Assembly: GCF_026340255.1 (NCBI RefSeq)
Contig: NZ_JAPEPJ010000005.1
Coordinates: 1-33,857, forward strand
DNA length: 33,857 nt
Reading direction: 5' to 3'
Source: Streptomyces sp. NBC_01408
GTDB taxonomy: Bacteria; Actinomycetota; Actinomycetes; Streptomycetales; Streptomycetaceae
The notes under the pieces are model-generated. The model had not been told where the DNA came from, did no database searches, and saw only the letters and a program-made list of their open reading frames with translations. The position numbers were made by a program, and so were the translations under genes. Positions 22,731-30,457 of this stretch are shown piece by piece. Numbering within the stretch: position 1 is the first letter of the stretch; every line of letters begins with the position of its first letter.

Positions 22731-23963
22731 TCACTCCGGAAGCCGCTTGATGATCCACTGACACAGCTCCTGGGTGATCGCGGTGTGCTGGGTGGTGGCC
22801 GAGGAGCAGAGGAACTCGTCCAGCTCACTTTCGTTCGGGTCGAGCGTGGCGACCTTCGCGTACAGGTCCTCCTGCTTGTCGATGTCGCGGATCGCCACCG
22901 CACTGATGGTGGGCACGAAGCAGATGGCCTCGTGCCGCAGGTCGACCTTGCCGCCCTTCGCCACCAGCTCGTCCGCCACGATCTTGTAGGAGGCGAGGGT
23001 GCCGCCCGGTGCACCGTCCAGCTCGGGGAAGCCGCTGGTGGTGACTGTCTTCGCGGCGGGCGGGAGCAGCCGCTTCAGCTCGGCGACCGTGACGTTCTTG
23101 CCGGCGGCCTGGGTGTAGAAGGTCGTGCCGGGGAAGCCGATCAGGCCGGTGCTCTTCAGGGCCATGTCGCCGGGCGGGATGCTGAGGCCCATGCCGTCGC
23201 CGGTGCCGTTGGCCACCGCGATCGTCCGCGGGATCCGCGGCCAGCCGCCCATGCGGTCCAGCTCGTCCAGCAGCTCGGTGCGCAGCGGGTCGATCTCGTC
23301 CTTGCCGGTCTCGCTGTTGTAGTGGCGCCAGAGCATCTGCCGGGCTGCCGGGCTGTTCATCTGCCGCGCGAAGTCGTTGGCCAGCGGGATGAAGTGTGCG
23401 AACGCCTGCAGGCCGATCGGGATCACGGCGCCGCGGTGCGGGGTGTCGTAGGAGAAGTACAGCTCGGTCTGGTGGTCCGCCCGCTCCGTCTCCATCTTGG
23501 CCAGCGCGTAGCGGGTGACCAGGCCGCCCATGCTGAAGCCGCCGACGGTCAGCCGGTCGTCACCGACGCGCTCCCCAATGGTCCGCTGAATCGCCGCGAT
23601 GACGGTGTCTGCGTTCTTCTGGATAGGCGCGGTGCGCTCGTCGAACCCGACCAGGATCACGGTGCGCCCCTGCTTGCGCAGGGCGGTCAGGAACTTGTAC
23701 TCCCCGCCGTCCAGGCCCTGGGCGAGCCACTGCAGATCGCTCCGGCCGAGGCTGAAGCCGTCCGCCATGACCACCGGCTTGGCGACGTGGTCGGTGCCCT
23801 CGCCGTAGTAGACCCAGGCGAAGCCGTTCGGCAGCTCCCACTCCGCGTCGCGCTGATGCACTGGGACCGTAATGGGCGGCTTCGAACTCAGCGGCGCCGC
23901 CGCGATCAGCTTGCCGCTGATCTGCTCCGCCTTGGCGTCCTTGCCGTCCTGGGTTCCGGGCAT
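22731..23963 (-). CDS. Lipase/esterase-like alpha/beta hydrolase
   Basis: A 410-residue hydrolase with nucleophile elbow GGFSMGGLVTRYAL (Ser in GFSMGG) and downstream block YFSYDTPHRGAVIPIGLQ, as in PGAP1/DUF676-type lipases that act on acyl chains of bulky substrates. A candidate Asp is in NGTGDGMGLS and a candidate His in LRHEAICFVPT. There is no signal peptide or membrane helix. AAGGAG abuts a first ATG (23969) but is spaced six bases from a second (23963), so the second is taken as the start. It is third in a leftward series after the DUF1203 gene and a small membrane peptide, though a 198-base gap with a palindrome at 24063-24082 suggests its own promoter. Confidence 0.8.
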   Translation of the reverse strand: MPGTQDGKDAKAEQISGKLIAAAPLSSKPPITVPVHQRDAEWELPNGFAWVYYGEGTDHVAKPVVMADGFSLGRSDLQWLAQGLDGGEYKFLTALRKQGRTVILVGFDERTAPIQKNADTVIAAIQRTIGERVGDDRLTVGGFSMGGLVTRYALAKMETERADHQTELYFSYDTPHRGAVIPIGLQAFAHFIPLANDFARQMNSPAARQMLWRHYNSETGKDEIDPLRTELLDELDRMGGWPRIPRTIAVANGTGDGMGLSIPPGDMALKSTGLIGFPGTTFYTQAAGKNVTVAELKRLLPPAAKTVTTSGFPELDGAPGGTLASYKIVADELVAKGGKVDLRHEAICFVPTISAVAIRDIDKQEDLYAKVATLDPNESELDEFLCSSATTQHTAITQELCQWIIKRLPE

Positions 23964-24062
23964 GGGCATCTCCTTCTGGCTGCGCGCACGGCTCGGCAGT
24001 CCGGCGACGCCGGACGCGCGGGGGTGCGGGGTGAGATGCGATGACCACTCATCGCGCACGTA

Positions 24063-24082
24063 GCGTAACGGATCGGTTACGC
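24063..24082. promoter_or_regulatory. Palindrome upstream of the lipase-like gene
   Basis: GCGTAAC (24063-24069) and GTTACGC (24076-24082) form a perfect inverted repeat with a six-base spacer, about 100 bases upstream of the lipase-like start. The geometry suits a dimeric regulator. Which regulator, if any, is unknown. Confidence 0.4.
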
Positions 24083-24161
24083 ACAGGCATAGCGTGTGCG
24101 CGTGGCGGGGCGGCCGGCCTGAAGGTTCTCCCACAGGTCGGAGAACCGGCCCCTGCTCAAA

Positions 24162-24332
24162 TCAATGACCGGCGAAGCAAATCACCCAGAGAAGCAGCAC
24201 CATGCCGACGATGCTGGCGAGGCAGGAGCACGCAAAGACCTTCGCCACGCGGTTCCCCTCCGGCGGAGGCGGAGGCGGCCGGTAGACGTCTCCCGGCGGT
24301 GGCGGCGGAACCTCGGCGGACATGAAACCCAT
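24162..24332 (-). CDS. Small Pro-rich single-pass membrane peptide
   Basis: A 56-residue protein: a Pro-rich N-terminal half (PPPPPGDVYRPPPPPPEG) followed by a basic NRVAK and a hydrophobic helix, SIVGMVLLLWVICFAGH, preceded by two Cys. It is probably anchored with its Pro-rich part inside. It begins 20 bases after the DUF1203 stop on the same strand, so the two are likely co-transcribed. Either ATG 24332 or ATG 24323 could be the start. A longer open frame upstream overlaps the DUF1203 gene and is not coding. Confidence 0.6.
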   Translation of the reverse strand: MGFMSAEVPPPPPGDVYRPPPPPPEGNRVAKVFACSCLASIVGMVLLLWVICFAGH

Positions 24333-24352
24333 CAGCACTGCCGGCCGGCCGT

Positions 24353-24871
24353 CTACGGTCGCCGGACCTCGAACTGGAAGCAGCCGTACTCCAGGGCCCG
24401 CACGTGCACCAGCGCCACCTCTGGCGCGGCGAACGCTTCCTTGAAGACCCGTTCGAACCCGGCGTCGGCATCGTCCGGGATCTCGAAGAACAGGCCCCCG
24501 ACGATGTGCCCCTCGGCGTTGTAGCACCGGACGGTACGCAGTGCCCCCGGTCGCGTGAACGGGTATCCCTGCGCTCGCCGTGGCTCTCCGCATTCGTCGG
24601 CGTGGATGAATACCGGGCCCACTTCGTCGTAGGCCGCGGGCTCGACCCCGGTCGCCTTCGCCCAGCGGCGCAGTGGCGCGTAGGAGACGAGGGCGACGCG
24701 CTCGCCGGGCTCGATGGGCCGCAGGCAGCACCGTAGGGGGCTGCCCACGCAATCAAGCGGTACACCGTCCTCGCGTGCGGTGTACGGCTGCGTCGGCCGC
24801 CCGGCGTCATCGATGTTCCGGAGTTCGCGGAGTGCGGCGGGAGGGATGGGGAGAGGCGTGTACGCGGTCAT
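24353..24871 (-). CDS. DUF1203 domain-containing protein
   Basis: A 172-residue member of the uncharacterised DUF1203 family. Seen are the family blocks PLRCCLRPIEPGERVALVSY, then YDEVGPVFIHADECG, then YPFTRPGALRTVRCYNAEG, and the C-terminal VALVHVRALEYGCFQFEV. It has the family's usual length when started at ATG 24871 (MTAYTPLPIPPA), although AAGGAG is unusually far upstream (about 18 bases) and a GTG at 24931 is also open. No enzymatic function is established for the family. It is probably co-transcribed with the small membrane peptide that follows. Confidence 0.82.
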   Translation of the reverse strand: MTAYTPLPIPPAALRELRNIDDAGRPTQPYTAREDGVPLDCVGSPLRCCLRPIEPGERVALVSYAPLRRWAKATGVEPAAYDEVGPVFIHADECGEPRRAQGYPFTRPGALRTVRCYNAEGHIVGGLFFEIPDDADAGFERVFKEAFAAPEVALVHVRALEYGCFQFEVRRP

Positions 24872-24989
24872 GGGACCAGTGTCCGCGGCCGCTCCTTGGC
24901 CTGGCTGGCGGAATTCGGACGTGTAGCTCACCGATCCTGACCAGGGCGGCGCTGGGACCTCTCACGCGGAGCGCGGGGGGGCGGGCCCC

Positions 24990-25046
24990 AGTTCACGGCA
25001 TTCCGGGCCCCCCACCCCCGTGGAGGGGTCCGGAATGCCGTGAACT
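24990..25046. repeat. Long perfect hairpin in a divergent intergenic region
   Basis: Bases 24990-25006 are a perfect 17-bp reverse complement of 25030-25046. The sequence between them also pairs (CCCC/GGGG, then CCAC/GTGG), leaving a CCCC loop, so roughly 25 bp can form. It lies between the starts of the leftward DUF1203 gene and the rightward AraC-type gene, not after a gene, which argues against a simple terminator. The rest of 24872-25271 shows no gene. Confidence 0.75.
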
Positions 25047-25271
25047 CCCGTACTGCACAGCGGAGATGACCCCGTCTACGGGGTGGCGCCGTCCGCACCG
25101 TGCGAGAACGATCACCACGCTATGGCTGAGCGGATCACCTGCCTCGGGGCAGCACCCGCCAGCCAGGGGACCGTGCGTGCCACGGGGGGACCCTCCACGC
25201 CAAGATGGGGGCACCAGGCCCCAAGCTCCGGCGATGATCTGGCATTTCATGCTGGTCTATGCTCTGCCCCT

Positions 25272-26339
25272 GTGGTCTCGCATGCACATCAGGGAACAAC
25301 TTCCTCCGCCCTCACCCGTCTGAGCGTCAATGCGGCGCGTCTGCTCGGCACACCCCCGCACGGGTACGCGCACCTGCTGGGCCTGGCGCCCGAGCACCTC
25401 AACGACGACCTGTGCCGGACCCCCGCGGCCACGGGCATTCGCATCGCGGAACTGTCGACCACCCACGCTCCCTGGAGCGAGCTGTCGCTGGTCCTGGCAC
25501 AGCAGTCGAGCATCGGCGCCCTCGGGGTCTGGGACTACCTGATCACCTCTGCACCCACCCCGCTCGAAGGGATCCGGGACGGCGCCGCCTACTTGGCCAC
25601 CGTCGCCGACACCGGCACGGACAGCCTCCGGATCACCGAGGACGGCGACCACATCACCATCAGCCACGTCAACCAGGGCGAACGGACCTACGAAGTCGCC
25701 TGCGCCATCCGCGCCTACGCCCTCGGCCTCTACCAACGGCGTCTCAGCGAAGCCGCGCAACGCCGCCTCGTTCCCGTCCACGTAGCCCTGGCCACCGAAG
25801 CACCCCGCCGGCACGACGGCCTGACCGAGCTCTACGGCACCCGCGCCATCGACTTCGAAGCCCCCCTCACCTCGATGACCTTCCTCGCCTCCGACCTGAA
25901 GGCCCCGAGCCCGCACGCCCAGCCCGGTCTGTCGGCCGTGCTCCGAAGACATGCCGAGCAGACCCTCGCCAACGCGATCCCCCTGCACGACTGGCTGGAC
26001 CTCTTCCGCATCGCCCTCGCCTCAGCCCACGACCACACCACACCGACGCTCTCCACCGTCGCGCGGCGCATGACCATCAGCCCACGAACCCTCCAACGCC
26101 GTCTCGACGAACACGGCACCACATGGAACGACGAGCTGGAAACCCTTCGTCGAACGCACATCACGCACCTGCTCCACGACACCGACCTCACCATCGATGC
26201 CATTGCCGCCCGGAGCGGCTACGCCGACGCCCGCGCCCTGCGCCGAGCGGTGCAACGCTGGTACAACACCACTCCCGCCGCCCTGCGCCGCGCCGGCCAT
26301 CCGCACGGCAGCGCGTCAGCCCGCCCGAACGGCGACTGA
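25272..26339 (+). CDS. AraC family transcriptional regulator
   Basis: A 355-residue regulator. Residues about 20-210 match the arabinose-binding-like sensor domain of the OruR/ArgR-type AraC group (LLGLAPEHLND, then GALGVWDYLITSAPTPLEGI). The C-terminal 95 residues carry both helix-turn-helices: TLSTVARRMTISPRTLQRRL, then LTIDAIAARSGYADARALRRA, with the family ending NTTPAALRR. GTG 25272 is taken as the start because third-position G/C bias begins about there; open frame to 25083 exists but is not coding-like. No Shine-Dalgarno sequence is evident. It overlaps the convergent VOC gene by 121 bases at the 3' end. The effector and targets are unknown. Confidence 0.83.
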   Translation: MVSHAHQGTTSSALTRLSVNAARLLGTPPHGYAHLLGLAPEHLNDDLCRTPAATGIRIAELSTTHAPWSELSLVLAQQSSIGALGVWDYLITSAPTPLEGIRDGAAYLATVADTGTDSLRITEDGDHITISHVNQGERTYEVACAIRAYALGLYQRRLSEAAQRRLVPVHVALATEAPRRHDGLTELYGTRAIDFEAPLTSMTFLASDLKAPSPHAQPGLSAVLRRHAEQTLANAIPLHDWLDLFRIALASAHDHTTPTLSTVARRMTISPRTLQRRLDEHGTTWNDELETLRRTHITHLLHDTDLTIDAIAARSGYADARALRRAVQRWYNTTPAALRRAGHPHGSASARPNGD

Positions 26340-26719
26340 CGGCGCCCTTCCCACCAGTGGTTGCCCCACGGGTCCTCGAAGACCGCGACCTCGACGGGGC
26401 CGGTCTGCCGCAGCGGTGCGGCGACCTTGCCGCCGTGCCGCTCCACCTCGGCGAGGGTGGCGTCGATGTCCTCGGTCCCCAGGAAGGGCACCGCCCTGCC
26501 GGTCTGCCAGAACTTCGACAGGTCGCCGGACTGCGGGTTGCCCTCCCACATCAGCCCGACCTGGGCGCCACCCGGCCCCGTCCCCATGATCGGGTAGCCC
26601 GGGATGTCCGCCTCGACGGTCCAGCCGAAGGCTTCCAGGTAGAAGCGGCGGGCGTCGTCGTGCGCCTCGCGGGGGACGGTGACGTCCACCAGGTTCAGGG
26701 GGTGTGCGTTGCCTGCCAT
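26219..26719 (-). CDS. VOC (glyoxalase-fold) family protein
   Basis: A 166-residue protein. Residues 1-125 form one vicinal-oxygen-chelate unit: NLVDVTVPREAHDDARRFYL, then GGAQVGLMWEG, then DIDATLAEVERHGGKVAAPL and VAVFEDPWGNHWW. Family members bind a metal and act as glyoxalases, dioxygenases or resistance proteins. The last 40 residues (Arg/Ala-rich, after EGRR) read antisense through the end of the AraC-type gene. They look like read-through to the first available stop, rather than a domain. ATG 26719 has AAGGAG ten bases upstream. It is divergent from a TetR gene with a perfect palindrome at 26777-26792, so is probably repressed by it. Confidence 0.82.
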   Translation of the reverse strand: MAGNAHPLNLVDVTVPREAHDDARRFYLEAFGWTVEADIPGYPIMGTGPGGAQVGLMWEGNPQSGDLSKFWQTGRAVPFLGTEDIDATLAEVERHGGKVAAPLRQTGPVEVAVFEDPWGNHWWEGRRQSPFGRADALPCGWPARRRAAGVVLYQRCTARRRARASA

Positions 26720-26776
26720 GACTCTCTGTCTCCTTTACGCCCCCCGTCGACCGCCTACACCTCCACCACAACATCA

Positions 26777-26792
26777 GTACGGACGTCCGTAC
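26777..26792. promoter_or_regulatory. Perfect 16-bp TetR operator
   Basis: GTACGGACGTCCGTAC is a perfect palindrome located between the VOC gene start (26719) and the TetR gene start (26816). The TACGGAC/GTCCGTA form is typical of TetR-family half-sites. Assignment to the adjacent TetR is inferred from position. Confidence 0.75.
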
Positions 26793-26815
26793 CAATAGCC
26801 GGGCGGCGTGCGAAA

Positions 26816-27418
26816 GTGATCAGCACACCGAGAAGGAGCCTGACGACCCTGACCGAGAAGACCCGCCGCACACGCCGACACGACCCGGACCGCCGGGAGC
26901 GCATCACCGAAGTGGCCGTGGAGCTGATCGCCGAACGCGGGCTGGAGGGGTTGACCCACCGGGCGATCGCCGAGCGGGCCGATGTCTCGCTCTCCTCGAC
27001 CACATACCACTTCGCCGACCGCGAGGCGCTGATCCGCGCCGCTCTGGAGCGCGCAGCCGACCGGTTCGCCGGCTTCGTACGGTCGTGGGCCGAGGAGTAC
27101 TCCACCGCAGGCCCCGAGCGGATCGCCGAGGCACTGGCCGACAGCGTCATGGCCTGCCTGGGCGAGGGCCGCACCAACGCGATCGTCGAGTACGAGCTCC
27201 ACACCGCTGCCCTGCGCCGCCCCGACCTGCGCGAGGCGGCCAGCCTGTCGGCACGGGCCAGCACGGAGGCCCTGACCCCCCTGGTCGGCCCGGTCGCCGC
27301 CGCGACCATCCCCCCGCTGATGACAGGGCTGTGCCTGCGAGCGATGACGGCCCCCACACCCCCCACCCGCGACGAGGTCCTCACCATCCTCCGCAGCGCC
27401 CTGCACCCTCCGCAGTGA
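26816..27418 (+). CDS. TetR family transcriptional regulator
   Basis: A regulator of about 200 residues. The helix-turn-helix is RRERITEVAVELIAERGLEG, then LTHRAIAERADVSLSSTTYHF (about residues 26-75); the C-terminal half resembles the TetR_C_17/18-like group (YELHTAALRRPDLREA). Start is uncertain: GTG 26816 has a weak site, while a good AAGGAG (26833-26838) is followed only by in-frame CTG codons (26840 and 26849), so a rare CTG start is conceivable. It is divergent from the VOC gene, with a perfect operator-like palindrome 24 bases upstream of the GTG. It is the probable repressor of the VOC gene and itself. Confidence 0.87.
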   Translation: MISTPRRSLTTLTEKTRRTRRHDPDRRERITEVAVELIAERGLEGLTHRAIAERADVSLSSTTYHFADREALIRAALERAADRFAGFVRSWAEEYSTAGPERIAEALADSVMACLGEGRTNAIVEYELHTAALRRPDLREAASLSARASTEALTPLVGPVAAATIPPLMTGLCLRAMTAPTPPTRDEVLTILRSALHPPQ

Positions 27419-27619
27419 CAGAGCGGCGAGGACGACGGACCCGTCCCTGAGAGAGCACCTGGTTCGGAGGGATCTGCGAGAGCCTGAGGCGCCCCGGCTG
27501 GAAATCGCAGATCTCATCGACCCCGCAGGGCGGACGAAGGACCTTCAACGTCGCCGAGCTCGCGGTGCGCAGGGCGTGCCGCTGCTGTGCCCGCAGCGGG
27601 TGATGCTCGGCCAGCGGGC

Positions 27620-27661
27620 GGGCCTCCGCCGGGGCCTTGTGTACGGCCCCGGCGGAGGCCC
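27620..27661. terminator. Bidirectional terminator hairpin
   Basis: A perfect 17-bp stem (27620-27636 with 27645-27661) closes an eight-base loop, TTGTGTAC. It separates the rightward TetR gene (ending 27418) from the leftward vWA gene (ending 27676) and likely serves both. Bases 27419-27619 show no gene. Confidence 0.82.
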
Positions 27662-27675
27662 GGGACGCGGGACCG

Positions 27676-30399
27676 TCAGAAGGCGGCGCCGGACCTGATC
27701 CGCGCGAACTCGTTCATGCGCCGGATGGTCGGGCCGGCCGGGGACACCGCGGAGTCCGAGAACGCCGCGAACGTGCCCAGGCTGCCTGCCAGCACGAGCA
27801 GCTTCTCGATCGTCACCCGGTCATTGACGAACTCGGGTACGGGGAAGGCCTGGTGTACCTGCTTGAGGACCTCGATGTGCCCGGACAGGCGGCGCCCGGC
27901 GGCATCGCGGTCGTTCTCGTACAGGTCGTCGAGCGCGTGGAAGGTGATCTCGCTCGTCCGCAGGCCCACCGCGTGCACCGTCACGGTCTCCTCCGAGAGC
28001 GTGGTCGCGTCCGCCAGCGCGAGCTCCCGGCTGCGGTTCTCGCGCGCGAGGGTGTCCACGTACTGCACGGTCGCCGTACCGATCCCGCCCGCGAGCGGCC
28101 GCCCCTCCGGGACCTGGATCTCCAGGACCACCCAGTACGTCTCGCCGAAGGCCAGGTCAGGGGCGAAGATCCGGATGCCCTTCTCGCCGGTGATCAGGTC
28201 GGGCAGCGCCTCGGTTCCGTACTCCTCCCGTGCGCGCCGGGCCGCTTCACGCGACTCCCGGAACACCCGGGCCCGCGCCCGCTGATCGGTGACCAGGTCG
28301 TGCCCGTAGAGGTGCCACACCGTCACTGCCGGGTCGATGTCGATCCGGAGCTGGATGTCGATCGCGGCGAGGTGGTCACGCCGCTCCAGGTCCTCCAGGA
28401 GGCCGGAGCGGACTTGTTCGGGGCGGGTGACGAAGGTGCAGTGGCCGCGGGCGGTCCCGGCGAGCGCCGAGAGCTCGGTCATCCGCGCGTCCGTGCCGAA
28501 GCCGAAGCACGAGAGGGTCAGATCGCCGCGCAGCCTGGCCGCAATGTTCTTCCGGACGGTGGTCCAGTTCCGTTCGCCGGAGGTCGGGTCGCCGTCCGAG
28601 AAGAGGTAGAGCCGGTTCACGGTACGGCCGGAGCTCGCGCGGCGGCCGATCTCCACGATGCCGTACTGCACGCCGAGCTGGATGTCCGTGCCGCCGTAGG
28701 CGGTCATGCCCGCCACGGTCGCGGCGAACTTCTCCGGCGACAGGTCCTCCTTGCGGGTCGCCTGCAAGAGGGTCGACACGTTGGTGGCGAAGGTGACGAT
28801 GCCGAGCGAGTCGGTGGGGCGCAGCCGCTCGTAGATCTCCTGGAGCGCGGACTTGACCGTGTCGAGCTTCTCGCCCTCCATGGAGCTGCTCGTGTCCACG
28901 ACGAAGACGAAGTTCACCGGGAGCGGTTCCTTCGCGTGCGCGCCCGTGCCCGTGCCCATGTCCATGTCCGTGCCCGTGTCCGTGCCCGTGCCCGTGCCCG
29001 GCTGAGCTTCCGCTCCGGCCTTCAGTGCGATCTCCACGAAGTGGGTGGTGGCCTCATGGGCCTTGGAGTCGCCGGGCACCCGGGCGAGTCCGTGGCTGAC
29101 GGCGAGCGCCTCGCCCTCGGGCGGGCCGGGGACCTGGTCGGTACGGGCGGCGACGAAGTCGTCAAACCGGATCTGGTCCTGCTCGATCAGCACGCCGCTG
29201 TCGATGAGTTCGGTGACACCGAGCACGGAGCGGGTGCCGTAGGCGCTGCGCCGCCGGATGAAAAGGCCGTCGTGGGGGAGGGGGCTGCCGGTAGCGGGCA
29301 TGGGGGCGGCGCGGATGGCCGGGCTCTGGGGGTAGTCGTACGCCTGGGCCGGGCGCTGGGGGTAGCCGTACGCCGGGGCCGGGGGCTGGGGCTGGGGGTA
29401 CCCGTACGCCTCGGCCGGGGCGGGGGCGGGGGCCGGGGGGTACGCCGGGGACGGGGCCGGGCGGTTGCGACTCGAGGCTGGCGTGGGCGGCACCCCGCGA
29501 CTTTCCCACTTTCTTACGGTGGGCCTGGCTACGCCCCGCGCCTCGGCCTCGGGGGCGTCGGGCGGGATCACGGGCTCGGCCGTGTCGTTCCATTCCAGGA
29601 ACGGTTCGCGAGCCTCCCCGCTCACGTGGTTGTCGAGCGGGGTCACGGGCTCGGGCTGAAGCCCACCCTTGGCCAGCCGCACCCCACCCGGACGCGTGCT
29701 CCGCAACTGCCCCGCGGAATGGACCACGCGCCCCTGGAGGAGCCACCTCCAGACGTCGCCGTGCTTTCCGGGCCGGCTCCGCTGGGCGTCCCTTCCGAGG
29801 CCGACGGCGAAGGCGCCGGGGTGGACCACGATCGTGCGCACCGGCCCCGTCGCCGGTTTCGCCAGCTCCTCCTCGATGAAGCGGATGTACGCGGCCTCGC
29901 CGTCGAGGAGCCGGTCCACGTGCAGCCCGCAGCGCTCGGCGTACTCCTGGCACTCACACGCCCGGCGGTCGAGCTCCGCACGGGGCAGCTCCGGGCCGAA
30001 GGGGTCGTGGGTGAGGAGGACCGCCGTGCCGTCCGACAGCCTGTCGGCTGTCGTCGCCGGTGCGGCCCGGTCGTCGCAGGGCCTGAGGGTGGCGCCGAGC
30101 CCGAGGAGCCCGTCCAGGATGTCGGGGGAACTCAACAGCGAAGTCCGCAGCGCGTCATGGGCGACGATGGCGGGCTCGGCCACGACCGCGCGGTCCGGTG
30201 TGTCCCTCAATAAGCGGTCCACCTCCTCGGGGTTCCGCGCGGTCGGGTCCAGGAGCGTCAGGCCGCGGCTCATCGCCCGCTGACGGCATTCCTGTTCGAT
30301 ACGCCGGGCGGAAGGGGCCCAGAACCCATGCCAGCGGCGGGCGATGTAGAGGACGGCGGGGGCAGGGGCCGCGAAGCCGCCGGGATCTTCAGTCGTCAT
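27676..30399 (-). CDS. von Willebrand factor A domain protein, large multi-domain
   Basis: A 907-residue protein with four zones. Residues 1-250 hold two segments of similar layout (a YIAR- or LLTH-type strand, an EC-x-x-RA/YA-helix, a hydrophobic strand, and a WLLQGR-type end) that faintly recall serine-recombinase catalytic folds; this is weak. Residues about 290-375 are Pro-rich with AYGYPQ/AYDYPQ repeats. A short Gly/Thr/Asp/Met repeat precedes the vWA domain. The vWA domain (about 500-680) has a full metal site: DTSSS in FVFVVDTSSSMEGEKL, Thr in AYGGTDI, and Asp in LYLFSDGDPTSGER. A beta-rich region follows. ATG 30399 has GGAAGA upstream. It lies 58 bases after the membrane-TPR gene. It is probably an adhesion or signalling scaffold. 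Confidence 0.85.
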   Translation of the reverse strand: MTTEDPGGFAAPAPAVLYIARRWHGFWAPSARRIEQECRQRAMSRGLTLLDPTARNPEEVDRLLRDTPDRAVVAEPAIVAHDALRTSLLSSPDILDGLLGLGATLRPCDDRAAPATTADRLSDGTAVLLTHDPFGPELPRAELDRRACECQEYAERCGLHVDRLLDGEAAYIRFIEEELAKPATGPVRTIVVHPGAFAVGLGRDAQRSRPGKHGDVWRWLLQGRVVHSAGQLRSTRPGGVRLAKGGLQPEPVTPLDNHVSGEAREPFLEWNDTAEPVIPPDAPEAEARGVARPTVRKWESRGVPPTPASSRNRPAPSPAYPPAPAPAPAEAYGYPQPQPPAPAYGYPQRPAQAYDYPQSPAIRAAPMPATGSPLPHDGLFIRRRSAYGTRSVLGVTELIDSGVLIEQDQIRFDDFVAARTDQVPGPPEGEALAVSHGLARVPGDSKAHEATTHFVEIALKAGAEAQPGTGTGTDTGTDMDMGTGTGAHAKEPLPVNFVFVVDTSSSMEGEKLDTVKSALQEIYERLRPTDSLGIVTFATNVSTLLQATRKEDLSPEKFAATVAGMTAYGGTDIQLGVQYGIVEIGRRASSGRTVNRLYLFSDGDPTSGERNWTTVRKNIAARLRGDLTLSCFGFGTDARMTELSALAGTARGHCTFVTRPEQVRSGLLEDLERRDHLAAIDIQLRIDIDPAVTVWHLYGHDLVTDQRARARVFRESREAARRAREEYGTEALPDLITGEKGIRIFAPDLAFGETYWVVLEIQVPEGRPLAGGIGTATVQYVDTLARENRSRELALADATTLSEETVTVHAVGLRTSEITFHALDDLYENDRDAAGRRLSGHIEVLKQVHQAFPVPEFVNDRVTIEKLLVLAGSLGTFAAFSDSAVSPAGPTIRRMNEFARIRSGAAF
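28943..28996. repeat. Nine tandem hexamers inside the vWA gene
   Basis: Nine consecutive copies of YCCRTG (for example CCCGTG, CCCATG, TCCATG) encode the Gly-Thr/Asp-Met linker just before the vWA domain. Copy-number change would keep the reading frame, so it would alter linker length only. Confidence 0.8.
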
Positions 30400-30457
30400 G
30401 CGCGTGTCTTCCGTGTCGTGGGTCGTCGGGTCGGGCCGGGCCGGGCGCTGCCGGGCC

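Noticed and set aside
25083..25271. N-terminal extension of the AraC-type protein
   Set aside because: Third-position G/C bias is lost before about 25270 and the residues do not resemble the family's N-terminus.
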